DNA of 26,519 nt. Source: Streptosporangiaceae bacterium (GTDB lineage: Bacteria; Actinomycetota; Actinomycetes; Streptosporangiales; Streptosporangiaceae). The stretch's first letter is position 1. Each line of letters opens with the position of its first letter. The DNA is taken from contig JASHXW010000242.1 in NCBI GenBank assembly GCA_030043395.1, positions 1 through 26,519 on the forward strand, written 5' to 3'. The translations under genes were made by a program, and so were the position numbers. The notes under the pieces are model-generated. The model searched no databases. It was not told the DNA's origin and was given only the letters and a program-made list of their open reading frames with translations. Below are positions 1-7,305 of this stretch, one piece after another.

Positions 1-26
1 GCTCGGCGACAGGCTAACGTTGGCTC

Positions 27-770
27 GTGAAAGCATCGCCTGAGGCGCAGCTACGGCTGCTTGAGCTAGCGGACATCGACGCCGAGCTCGGCCGGATCGA
101 GCATCGCCGGCGGGCGCTGCGCGAGCACCAGGAGATCTCCGGCCTGCAGGCACGCGACGCCGAGTTGCGGGACTCGATCGCTGAGCTGACCGCACGCAGC
201 AGCGACCTGAACCGCGAGCAGCTCAAGGCAGAGGCTGACGTCGAGCAGGTTCGCGCCAGGATCCAGCGCGATCGCCAGCTCCTCGACGCTGGCAAGGTCA
301 GCTCACCCCGGGAGCTGGAAAACTTGCAATCGGAGGTCGGCTCGCTCCAGCACAGGCAGTCCGACCTGGAAGAGATCGTCCTGGACGTGATGGAGCGCCG
401 CGAGGCCAACCAGGCGAGCCTGGACGGAGCGAGCGCGGAGCGCGCCAAGGTGGCCGGGCAGCTCGAGACCGTGACCGCGGCCAGGGACGCTGCCCTCGCC
501 GACCTCGCCGAGCAGGCTGGCAAGGCCACCGACCGGCGCGGCTCGGTCGTCGCCGACGTGCCGGCTGACCTGCTCGACCTGTACGACAAGCTCAGGGCCC
601 AGCACGGCGGCGTCGGCGCGGCAGCGCTGCGACAGCGTCGCTGCCAGGGCTGCAACCTGACGCTCAACACCGTGGACCTGAACGCGATCAGGTCGGCTCC
701 GGCCGACGAGGTGCTGCGCTGCGAAGAGTGCCGCAGGATCCTGGTCAGGACGGCGGAATCAGGACTGTGA
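27..770 (+). CDS. C4-type zinc ribbon, coiled-coil protein (DUF164 family)
   Basis: This 247-residue protein has a long charged, heptad-like helical N-terminal part (about residues 8-180, rich in E, R, L, A and Q) followed by a four-cysteine zinc ribbon. The cysteines form two pairs, CQGC near residue 209 and CEEC near residue 234. This is the family layout: a coiled-coil hairpin with a C4 zinc ribbon, thought to bind nucleic acid or protein, with no enzymatic activity established. The start is GTG at 27. An upstream frame ending in a stop at 28-30 would overlap it by four bases (GTGA), so it may be coupled to a gene beyond the left edge. It also overlaps the next gene by a GTGA. In actinobacteria this gene commonly sits between a Nif3-like gene and an RNase H/acid phosphatase gene. 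The family call is firm; the cellular role is unknown. Confidence 0.9.
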   Translation: MKASPEAQLRLLELADIDAELGRIEHRRRALREHQEISGLQARDAELRDSIAELTARSSDLNREQLKAEADVEQVRARIQRDRQLLDAGKVSSPRELENLQSEVGSLQHRQSDLEEIVLDVMERREANQASLDGASAERAKVAGQLETVTAARDAALADLAEQAGKATDRRGSVVADVPADLLDLYDKLRAQHGGVGAAALRQRRCQGCNLTLNTVDLNAIRSAPADEVLRCEECRRILVRTAESGL

Positions 771-1576
771 CCAGCGCGCAGGCGCCCGACGCGACGGGCG
801 CGGGGCGAGCTGCCGCTCCTGCTGCTCCGGTTGCTGCTGGTGGCCCTCACGGCGCGCAGGACGATTCGGCAGGCGCAGCAGCAGCGGCCGGAACTGCTGG
901 CGCGGGCTGGATGGCCAATGGCAAGCCGACCGCGATTCTCCTGGTCCGGCACGGGCGCACTGAGCTGTCCGCGGAGCGCAGGTTCGCTGGCCGGGGGGAC
1001 ATCCCGCTCACCGGAGACGGCGTCAAGGAGGCGGGCCAGATCGCCGCCCGCCTGGGCCGCTCGGGCGTCCAGATGATCGTCAGCTCGCCGCTGCAGCGGG
1101 CAAGGAAGACCGCCGAGGCCATCGCCGAGACCACGAAGGCGCCGATCGTGGTCGACGACAACCTGGTCGAGGCCGACTTCGGGGCATGGGAAGGGCTGAC
1201 CTTCGCGGAGGCCGGTGCCAAGTGGCCCGAGGAGATGGCAGCCTGGATGGCCAGCCCGGACGCCGCGCCGCCCGGCGGTGAGAGCTTCGCGAGCGTCGCG
1301 CTGCGGGTGCTTGCCGCGATCGACCGGGTCATCGACGTGCACCGGCACGAGAAGGTGGTCGTGGTCAGCCACGTGACGCCGATCAAGACGGTGCTGTGCC
1401 GGGCGCTGCTAGCGCCCCCAGAGGCGATGTTCCGGATCAATGTCGATGTGGCCTCCTTGTCGCGCGTCGACTGCTTCGACAACGGGACAGCCGTCGTCCG
1501 CTCGTTCAACGACACCTCGCACCTGCAGCACGAGCAGCGCGAGCGCAGGCCGCTGATACGGGGCCGCAAGCTCTGA
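767..1576 (+). CDS. Histidine phosphatase family protein (lacks the RNase HI half)
   Basis: This 269-residue histidine phosphatase (phosphoglycerate mutase superfamily) carries the phospho-acceptor motif LVRHGRTELS near residue 55. It also has the second catalytic histidine in VVSHVTPIKT and the conserved DFGAWEGLTF segment. These features match the C-terminal acid-phosphatase domain of actinobacterial bifunctional RNase H/acid phosphatases (Rv2228c type). The N-terminal RNase HI domain is absent here. The first 50 or so residues are an Ala/Gly/Pro-rich stretch that looks like the interdomain linker. The GTG start at 767 was chosen because it overlaps the zinc-ribbon stop by four bases (GTGA), which is typical translational coupling; an in-frame GTG at 728 would lie inside the upstream gene. 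The substrate cannot be told from sequence; this group has been linked to broad acid phosphatase and alpha-ribazole phosphatase-like activities. Confidence 0.88.
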   Translation: MTSAQAPDATGAGRAAAPAAPVAAGGPHGAQDDSAGAAAAAGTAGAGWMANGKPTAILLVRHGRTELSAERRFAGRGDIPLTGDGVKEAGQIAARLGRSGVQMIVSSPLQRARKTAEAIAETTKAPIVVDDNLVEADFGAWEGLTFAEAGAKWPEEMAAWMASPDAAPPGGESFASVALRVLAAIDRVIDVHRHEKVVVVSHVTPIKTVLCRALLAPPEAMFRINVDVASLSRVDCFDNGTAVVRSFNDTSHLQHEQRERRPLIRGRKL

Positions 1577-1635
1577 GCGTCAGCGCCCCCTGCGCAGGGC
1601 CCGCGCAGTGGTAGGCCCTGAAGGGCCGGAAGCCC

Positions 1636-1641
1636 TAAACT
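1636..1641 (+). promoter_or_regulatory. Possible -10 element (TAAACT) for rnpB
   Basis: TAAACT fits the actinobacterial TANNNT -10 pattern and lies 9 bp before the inferred 5' end of RNase P RNA. No convincing -35 hexamer is seen at the expected distance. A small self-complementary sequence (GGCCCT/AGGGCC, 1614-1627) just upstream could be the weak terminator of the preceding two-gene operon. Confidence 0.3.
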
Positions 1642-1650
1642 TGCTCAGTA

Positions 1651-2112
1651 GCGGCGGGCGAGATGGCCGGGCGGTCGCGGCGATCCTGATCAGGGTCGTC
1701 GAGGAAGGTCCGGGCTCCGCAGGGCAGGGTGATCGGTAACACCGACCCGGGGTGACCCGCGGGACAGTGCCACAGAAAACAGACCGCCGCCGGGTACGGC
1801 CGATGCCGCTGGCTTCGGCCGTGGCTATGGCCAGCCTGGCGGTAAGGGTGAAACGGCGGTGTAAGAGACCACCAGCGTCGCAGGTGACTGCGGCGGCTCG
1901 GTAAACCCCACCCGGAGCAAGGTCAGGAGGGCGTCGAGGCATTCGGCCGGGAGGTCGGGGTCCGGCGCCTGCGCGAGCGATTGAGGGTGGCCCGCCCGAT
2001 GCTCGCGGGTAGACCGCACGAGGCTGCCGGCAACGGCAGTCCTAGATGGATGACCGCCGGCCCGCGCGAGCGGGTGCACAGAACCCGGCCTACAGGCCAT
2101 CTCGCCCGCCGC
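1651..2112 (+). ncRNA. rnpB: RNase P RNA, bacterial class A
   Basis: This is the catalytic RNA that trims 5' leaders from pre-tRNAs together with the RnpA protein. Universal conserved blocks appear in order: GAGGAAGGTCCGGGCTCC at 1701, the GGTGACCCGCGGGACAGTGC and CCACAGAAAACAGACCGCC region (about 1751-1789), AAGGGTGAAACGGCGG followed by GTAAGAGACCACC (about 1843-1873), and GGTAAACCCCACCCGGAGCAAG near 1900. The 3' segment has GCACAGAACCCGGCCTACAGG. The ends were set by helix P1: bases 1651-1668 are a perfect 18-bp reverse complement of 2095-2112. The length (about 462 nt) is slightly long for actinobacteria. It follows the phosphatase gene by 74 bp on the same strand, a linkage seen in other actinomycetes. 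Exact transcript ends need mapping. Confidence 0.95.
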
Positions 2113-2118
2113 CCGGCT

Positions 2119-2706
2119 TTACCCCTCGGCGTTGCCAGCGGCGGGCTCCTGGTATTGCGGCTCGGGCACGCGCGGCGGATCCTCAGCCGTGGTCGTCGCG
2201 ATGCCGCCTGCGCCGGCCAGGTGCTTGCCCTTGAGCAGCGACCATGCGCGCTGCAGCGACACAATTAGCGTGACGGAAATGATGATGGATAGGTTGATCA
2301 GCTGATCGCTGCGACGTGAATCGACGAGCAGCAGCACGCCGAGTCCGAGTTGGGCCGCGTAGGCAACCAACGTGATGATCAGTACAGGCAGGTTCCTGCC
2401 GGCGTGCAGCCGGCGCTGGAGCCTGACGATCGAGACGATGCCGATCACTGCCATGATCACGGCCGGCTCGCCAATGTTGATCTTGGGAATGAGCCCGAAT
2501 ATTGACACCACGAAGGAGTTCACCAGGCCGGTGAACGCGGTGATCGCCAACGCCTCGCCGCCGGGCATGGCCTTCGGCCCGAAGATCGTGTCGTCTCGCA
2601 CTGAGACAGCCACAAACAGCAGGCCGATGAGCGCCGCAGCGGCCGTAGCTGTCGCTGTGAGGTAGTCGTCGTACCCGCTAGGCACCATGCGACCAGAAGC
2701 TGGCAT
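2119..2706 (-). CDS. Small multi-pass membrane protein, unknown function
   Basis: This 195-residue protein has about five hydrophobic segments, near residues 17-34, 52-75, 82-93, 104-127 and 134-150, and an acidic, Pro-rich cytoplasmic-looking tail. I recognise no family with confidence. The pattern of polytopic helices with one short basic loop (LQRRLHAGR) gives no enzymatic clue. Two ATG starts are possible, 2706 and 2685 (residue 8); neither has a strong Shine-Dalgarno sequence. It is convergent with rnpB, the stop codon lying only 6 bp from the RNA's inferred 3' end, so no separate terminator fits between them. A perfect 14-bp palindrome lies about 50 bp upstream of the start. Confidence 0.7.
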   Translation of the reverse strand: MPASGRMVPSGYDDYLTATATAAAALIGLLFVAVSVRDDTIFGPKAMPGGEALAITAFTGLVNSFVVSIFGLIPKINIGEPAVIMAVIGIVSIVRLQRRLHAGRNLPVLIITLVAYAAQLGLGVLLLVDSRRSDQLINLSIIISVTLIVSLQRAWSLLKGKHLAGAGGIATTTAEDPPRVPEPQYQEPAAGNAEG

Positions 2707-2755
2707 GCCCGATCTGTGATGTCAACTGGGCAGGTAACCGCTCGGCCAGGTGCCG

Positions 2756-2769
2756 CACCGTGCACGGTG
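2756..2769. promoter_or_regulatory. Perfect 14-bp palindrome, candidate operator
   Basis: CACCGTGCACGGTG is fully self-complementary and lies in the 122-bp gap between the regulator fragment and the membrane-protein gene, about 50 bp upstream of the latter's start. GGCATGCC occurs on both sides (2702-2709 and 2769-2776). The position suits a dimeric repressor or activator site, but no regulator can be assigned. Confidence 0.35.
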
Positions 2770-2828
2770 GCATGCCACCGGCAGTTGGTCGGCATGCGGC
2801 CGGGCGTCTTACCCGGTGAGCAGTTGCG

Positions 2829-4382
2829 TCATCTCGCCCGCCGCCCCGGCTGCGCCGCCGGGCTGGTGTCGGAACCTGGCTGAGAGCCAACCGGTGAGTC
2901 TTCGACGATGCCGATGTCGGCAAAGAGCTGCCGGGCGATCTGCGCGTGCTGCTCCGCCTCGCTGAGGTCCCCGGCGGCTTGGTAGGCGGCGGCCAAACCC
3001 TGGCTGGCCCGGGCCTCTTGGTAGCGGTCACCGACCTGCCTGGCCAGAGCGAGGGCCTCGGCGTGGCTCTGCGCAGCCAGAACCTGCTGCCCGCTGGCCA
3101 GGAGCGTTTCGCCGACGCCATTGAGGACCTCGGCGACGCCGCTGACATTGCCGATGTCGCGGTAGGTTGCGAGCGCTTGGCGGAGATAGTCCGCTGACTG
3201 CTCATAATCGCCCTGGCGCCGCCGGACCTCGCCGAGCCCGGCCAGCGCGCCGGCAAGAGTGTGCGCATGCTCGATCTCCCGCGCCATGGCAAGAGCCGTG
3301 ACGAAGTAGTCGTCTGCCCGGCCGATCTGGCCGGCGGCAAGCGTGGTCGCCCCCATGTCGTTCAGTGCCTGGGCTTGGTAGCTCGGGTCGCCGAGGTTGC
3401 GGAACAAGTCGAGGGCTAGCTGGTGGTAGCTCATGGCCCGGTCATAGTCCCGGCGCAGGCGCGCCACCTCGCCGAGTCCGCTGAGAGCATCGGCCTCGAC
3501 GGCTTGGTAACCGATCGCTCTGGCGAGAGCCTGGGAACGTTGCAGGTATTCATCCGATTGCGCGTAGCTGCCCTGCTGAAGGCAGATCTTGCCGAGGAGA
3601 TCCAGCGCGTTCGCCTCGGTCTTCTGGTCATCGATGGCGACGGCGAGTCGGTGAGCTTGCCGCGCGTAGTCGGCAGCCTGCTCGTAACGGCCTTGCCTGA
3701 AGTAGCTGACGCTGAGGTTCCCCAACGTGCGGGCGACGCTTGCCTGCCGGCCAAGCTCTCGGTAGGTGCGTAGCGCCCGCCGCATGTGCTGAGTTGCGAG
3801 CTGGTAGCTGCCCTGCGCCAGGTAGAGGTTGCTCAGGCCGGTCAGGGCACGGCCCTGCGCGTCGAGGCTTCCGATCTCGCGTGCGGCAGCAAGCGCCTCC
3901 TGCGCGTAGTCAGCAGCTAGCTGAAAGCGGCCCTGCCATCGGTAGGACTCGCTCAGGTAGGTAAGCATTCGGGCTTCCTCGGCCCGATCGCCGAGCAAGC
4001 GCACGGCGCTCAGGGCGTGCGTGTAGATCGCAAAGGCCTCGGGCTCGTGACTGCCTGACAGATAGGCGTACAGCGTTCTCGCCAGGCGCGTGGCGTGGCT
4101 GGGCCAGCCCTGGGTCGCCGTGTATCCGGCGATCAGCGTGAAACTGGCCAGCTCGCCGTCGAGCCAGGCCCGGGCTGCGGCCCGGTCGGCGAGGCCGGGA
4201 ACCGGCGTCCGCAGGAGCGGCGGATCTGGCCGGGACGCGCGATCGGCTGGGCCGAGGAGGTCCATGGCTGCCGCGGCGGCGGCGAGGAAGTAGTCGAACA
4301 ACCGGGTCAGCGCGTCGCGCCGATCCGCTGGGTCATAGGTCGTGGCCAGCGCGGACGCGTATGCGCGCAGGAGGTCGTGCAT
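2829..4382 (-). CDS. TPR-repeat C-terminal part of a broken AfsR/SARP-type regulator
   Basis: This 517-residue frame opens with MHDLLRAYASAL and a LTRLFDYFLAAAAAAMDLL segment. That is the conserved junction after the winged helix in AfsR-like STAND regulators, not a normal protein N-terminus. About nine tetratricopeptide repeats of roughly 40 residues follow (about residues 130-490), each with a core like GRYEQAADYARQAHRLA. TPRs in this family sense partners or ligands and hold the NTPase inactive. The frame upstream of the ATG still encodes EAAGTGRHQ, the normal lead-in to MHDLL, so the ATG at 4382 is internal to an ancestral gene. No Shine-Dalgarno sequence precedes it. It is out of frame with the regulator fragment starting at 5968. 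Whether it is translated is unknown. Confidence 0.75.
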   Translation of the reverse strand: MHDLLRAYASALATTYDPADRRDALTRLFDYFLAAAAAAMDLLGPADRASRPDPPLLRTPVPGLADRAAARAWLDGELASFTLIAGYTATQGWPSHATRLARTLYAYLSGSHEPEAFAIYTHALSAVRLLGDRAEEARMLTYLSESYRWQGRFQLAADYAQEALAAAREIGSLDAQGRALTGLSNLYLAQGSYQLATQHMRRALRTYRELGRQASVARTLGNLSVSYFRQGRYEQAADYARQAHRLAVAIDDQKTEANALDLLGKICLQQGSYAQSDEYLQRSQALARAIGYQAVEADALSGLGEVARLRRDYDRAMSYHQLALDLFRNLGDPSYQAQALNDMGATTLAAGQIGRADDYFVTALAMAREIEHAHTLAGALAGLGEVRRRQGDYEQSADYLRQALATYRDIGNVSGVAEVLNGVGETLLASGQQVLAAQSHAEALALARQVGDRYQEARASQGLAAAYQAAGDLSEAEQHAQIARQLFADIGIVEDSPVGSQPGSDTSPAAQPGRRAR

Positions 4383-5968
4383 CTGATGCCGGCCAGTCCC
4401 GGCTGCCTCAAGCGCGGGTCTTCGCCTGCTTCCAGCGCCGCCAGCCGGTCCTCCAGTCCTTCGAGCTCGGCGGCCAGCTCCGCGAGCGGTGCATCGGGTG
4501 AGGCGACGGCCAGCTCTGCGGCAACCCGCAGTGCCAACGGCAGCCGCGAGCAGAGCCCTGCGAGCTTGCCAGTGGCTTCGGGTTCGGCGGTAGCTCGCAG
4601 GCCGATGAGTGCCTCTAGCAGTTCGGCCGCGTCGCCGTCCGGCAGCGGGTCGAGGTCGAGCCGACGGGCACCGTCCCGCGCCACGAGCCCCGCTAGCGAG
4701 TCACGGCTGGTCACCACGACCATGGCGCTCTCGGTCCCGGGCAAGAGCGGCCGGACATGCTCGGCGTTGGTGGCGTTGTCCAAGACCACAAGCAGCCGCT
4801 CGCCGGACACCAGCGATCGGTACCTGGCCGAGCGGTCCGCCTGCTCCAGCGGGATATCAGCGTCGGCCACGCCGAGGGACCGAAGGAGCTTGGCTAGTGC
4901 CTCGTCGGCGGTGAGCGGCTGAGCCGGGTCGTAGCCGCGCAGGTTGACGTAGAGCTGCCCTACCGGGAAGTGCCCGGCGACCTGGTGCGCCCAGTGAGTT
5001 GCAAGAGCCGTCTTGCCGACGCCAGCGGTGCCGCAGATCGCCGCGATGACTACCGGTCCTGGCGGCTCGCCGGGCTCCCGCTCCGGAGCAGGCAGCATCC
5101 AGTCCAGCTCGGCCAGTTCGGCGATCCGGCCAGTGAACTCGGCAACGTCCGCTGGCAGCTCGCGAGGAACCGGCCGGGACCTCGATCCAGATGCCGCTGT
5201 CGCGCGCGGCGGTGCGGCGAGGCCCGGATCCTGGGCCAGGATCCGGGCGTGCAGCTCGCGCAGTTCCGGTCCGGGGTCTATCCCGAGCTCCTCGGCCAGC
5301 GTCGAGCGGGCCTGCTGGAAGGCAGCTAGGGACTCGGCCTGCCGCCCCGCCCGGTACAGCGCTTGCATGCGCATTGCCCACAAGCGCTCCCGTAGCGGGT
5401 ACACCCGCGTGAGCTGCGCCAGCTCGCCGGCCAGCTCGTCCTCCCCGCCGCCAGCGGCGAGCCGCGATTCGGCGCGCAGCTCGGTCGCCACCGCCCGGGC
5501 CTCCTCCAGGCGAGCTACATCACCCTGGGCCCAGTGCGCGTCGGCTAGGTCCGCCAGTGGCGCGCCGCGCCACAGCCGCAGCGCCCCCTGCACTGCCTCG
5601 CCTGCCCCGCCCGGATCGCCGGTCGCCAGCAGTACCCTCGCCTGCGCCACCAGGTCTGCGAACTTGGCCACATCCAGCTCGCCGTCACTCACGCGCAGCA
5701 GGTAGCCCGGAGCGCGGCGGATTATCCTGTCCGATTCGCCGACGAGCCGCAGGGCCCGGCGCAGCTCAGACACCCTGACCTGCAGATTCGCAGCTGCCCG
5801 GTCCGGTTCCAGGTCCGGCCATAGCTGCGCGCTGATCGACTCGGACGCCACTACGTGGTTCGCCCGCAACGCCAGCATCGCCAGCACGGTCTTGACTCGC
5901 GGCCCGCCCACCGGCACGTCACGGTCGGCGGCGATTACCTCGACTGGTCCAAGGAGCCGGATTTCCAC
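4307..5968 (-). CDS. AfsR/SARP-type regulator: DNA-binding, BTAD and NB-ARC part
   Basis: From the GTG at 5968 the protein begins VEIRLLGPVEV, the standard opening of this family. It has an OmpR-like winged-helix DNA-binding domain (residues 1-95), a bacterial transcriptional activation domain (about 95-245, with ELGIDPGPELRELHARIL), and an NB-ARC/STAND NTPase. Walker A is GTAGVGKTALA at about 313, and a Walker B-like LLVVLDNA sits near 395. The reading frame is normal to AGEDPR, about residue 519 (base 4412), and then runs into an unrelated tail ending at 4307. About 70 residues of winged-helix sequence that normally join it to MHDLLRAYA are missing, and the TPR part continues in another frame. 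An ATG at 6100 is possible, but the added 44 residues do not resemble the family. AfsR-like proteins activate secondary-metabolism or developmental genes; the target is unknown. As read it is probably a truncated regulator or a pseudogene. Confidence 0.8.
   Translation of the reverse strand: MEIRLLGPVEVIAADRDVPVGGPRVKTVLAMLALRANHVVASESISAQLWPDLEPDRAAANLQVRVSELRRALRLVGESDRIIRRAPGYLLRVSDGELDVAKFADLVAQARVLLATGDPGGAGEAVQGALRLWRGAPLADLADAHWAQGDVARLEEARAVATELRAESRLAAGGGEDELAGELAQLTRVYPLRERLWAMRMQALYRAGRQAESLAAFQQARSTLAEELGIDPGPELRELHARILAQDPGLAAPPRATAASGSRSRPVPRELPADVAEFTGRIAELAELDWMLPAPEREPGEPPGPVVIAAICGTAGVGKTALATHWAHQVAGHFPVGQLYVNLRGYDPAQPLTADEALAKLLRSLGVADADIPLEQADRSARYRSLVSGERLLVVLDNATNAEHVRPLLPGTESAMVVVTSRDSLAGLVARDGARRLDLDPLPDGDAAELLEALIGLRATAEPEATGKLAGLCSRLPLALRVAAELAVASPDAPLAELAAELEGLEDRLAALEAGEDPRLRQPGLAGIRCTTSCAHTRPRWPRPMTQRIGATR
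5222..5248. repeat. 27-bp inverted repeat with 12-bp arms inside the regulator gene
   Basis: GCCCGGATCCTG and its exact reverse complement flank a 3-base centre. The repeat falls in the coding sequence for the linker between the BTAD and NTPase domains (ILAQDPGLA). It may be a coincidence of high-GC codon choice. Confidence 0.4.
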
Positions 5969-6009
5969 CGCGCACCGCCGATGCAAGCCTTGCCAGGTTG
6001 CTTGCGCCT

Positions 6010-6031
6010 GCCATTGCCGAACGCCATTGCC
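6010..6031. promoter_or_regulatory. Direct repeat of GCCATTGCC, possible regulator site
   Basis: Two exact 9-bp copies (6010-6018 and 6023-6031) are separated by 4 bp in the divergent gap between the SARP-type regulator (start 5968) and the secreted-protein gene (start 6132). SARP regulators bind short direct repeats near promoters, usually with a period of about 11 bp; here the period is 13. The link is inference only. Confidence 0.3.
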
Positions 6032-6131
6032 AAAAGGGCGCTGAAAGTCGCCCGTAAGAAGACTGTAAGGCCGGCCAGTGACCATGTGACGTCCCTGCAC
6101 TTTTTCGGCAGGCGCATTACATGGAGGTCCG

Positions 6132-7184
6132 ATGAGGCACGAACGTCAGTACCCGCGCGCTCGCAGGCTCGTCCTGCCTTGCACAGCGCTGATCGCGGCA
6201 GGCCTAACTGCCTGCGTCATGACGCCCGCCGTGGCTGGCGTGGCTGGCCACGACCGCGCAGCCGGTCATCCCCGGACGGTGAACGTCCCGTTCAGCGTCT
6301 GGGGCAAGGAGGCGAAGGTGCCGGGCGCCGGCTCGACGGACGCACCCGCGACCGCCAATGACAATGGCGGCTTGTTCGTGGCCTTCACCCAGTCCAGTGG
6401 CGGCATCGGCTACACGACCCTGAGCGGCACCACCTGGTCACCGATCGGCTCGGTGACCGGAAAGAAAGTAAGCCCGGACACCACCCTCGCCCCGGCGGTG
6501 ACGGTCTACAAGAGTGATCCGTATGTGTTCTGGGCCAACACATCGGGCCAGGTCAAGTACTCCTGGCTGAGCGGCGGCGTGTGGCAGCCGACCCAGACGG
6601 TCAGCGGGTCCTGGGGGAAGGCCGCTGCCACCAGCCACCCAGCCGCGGCGGTAGCGCAGGGCACGCTGTACGTGGCATGGACGAACACCACGTCGATCTA
6701 CTACTCCAAGCTCACCAGCTCAGGCTGGGCTGCCCAGGCGGTCGCCGTGCCGAGTGTCACCAGTGGCGCGCCTGCCATCGTCCCGACCGGCATCACCGCC
6801 AAGCCGCTGGTACTTGCCTGGACCAACTCAAGCAACCAGATCGGCTATGGCGTGCTCACCTCGACCGGCTTCAGCGTGCCTGGCACCGTCCCGCAGGCAG
6901 GCACGAACTCCAGCCCGGCGCTGGCGCTCATGACCGCAACCCCGGGCGGCACGCTCTATATCGACTGGAAGGGCACGCACACGAACAAGATCTGGTACAC
7001 GAAGATCACCGACGTCACAGCGTCGACGCTGGGAACCTCCGCCTGGGCGAACGAAGCCTCGCTGCCAAGCTCGTATCAGACCAGTACCGGGCCGGGATTG
7101 GCCGCGATCAGCTCGACTCTGTACCCGGTCTGGAAAGGCCACGAGTTCACGAGCTTCTGGTACGACTCCGCCACCACCCCGTAG
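6132..7184 (+). CDS. Exported six-repeat probable beta-propeller protein
   Basis: This 350-residue protein has a basic N-terminus and a hydrophobic signal segment (residues 13-36). LTAC at 25-28 could be a lipobox, while AVAG a few residues later would suit signal peptidase I. The mature part holds about six repeats of 45-55 residues, each with a core such as TLYVAWTNTTSIYYSKLTS, PLVLAWTNSSNQIGYGVLT or PYVFWANTSGQVKYSWLSG. The aromatic-rich strands, regular spacing and Ser/Thr/Gly loops fit a six-bladed propeller, possibly a lectin or sialidase-like fold without an obvious catalytic set. The start is well supported by GGAGG at 6122-6126. Two further exported-protein genes follow, and a strong hairpin lies 16 bp after the stop. 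Ligand and role are unknown. Confidence 0.75.
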   Translation: MRHERQYPRARRLVLPCTALIAAGLTACVMTPAVAGVAGHDRAAGHPRTVNVPFSVWGKEAKVPGAGSTDAPATANDNGGLFVAFTQSSGGIGYTTLSGTTWSPIGSVTGKKVSPDTTLAPAVTVYKSDPYVFWANTSGQVKYSWLSGGVWQPTQTVSGSWGKAAATSHPAAAVAQGTLYVAWTNTTSIYYSKLTSSGWAAQAVAVPSVTSGAPAIVPTGITAKPLVLAWTNSSNQIGYGVLTSTGFSVPGTVPQAGTNSSPALALMTATPGGTLYIDWKGTHTNKIWYTKITDVTASTLGTSAWANEASLPSSYQTSTGPGLAAISSTLYPVWKGHEFTSFWYDSATTP

Positions 7185-7200
7185 GCGGCCATCCCATCCG

Positions 7201-7231
7201 GGTCCGGTCGGCGCGCTCTGCCGACCGGGCC
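7201..7231 (+). terminator. Hairpin terminator after the propeller gene
   Basis: Twelve-base arms (GGTCCGGTCGGC with GCCGACCGGGCC, one T-G wobble) enclose a 7-base loop, starting 16 bp after the stop at 7184. There is no T-run on the 3' side, as is common for actinobacterial terminators. Confidence 0.6.
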
Positions 7232-7305
7232 TGATGGCTGCTAGCCATTCACTCTCGTGCCCTGCCGACCTACACTTACCCCAAATGTGGGGAGGTGGCT
7301 GGCTA

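Noticed and set aside
1..30. An open frame entering from the left edge and stopping at 28-30 could be the end of an upstream gene (Nif3-like by usual synteny).
   Set aside because: Only nine codons are visible and they carry no recognisable motif; the GTGA overlap is suggestive but not enough for a feature.
7279..7292. CCCC-AAATGT-GGGG hairpin touching the ribosome site of the secreted-protein gene at 7306, considered as a translational switch.
   Set aside because: Only four base pairs; too weak and common at this GC content.
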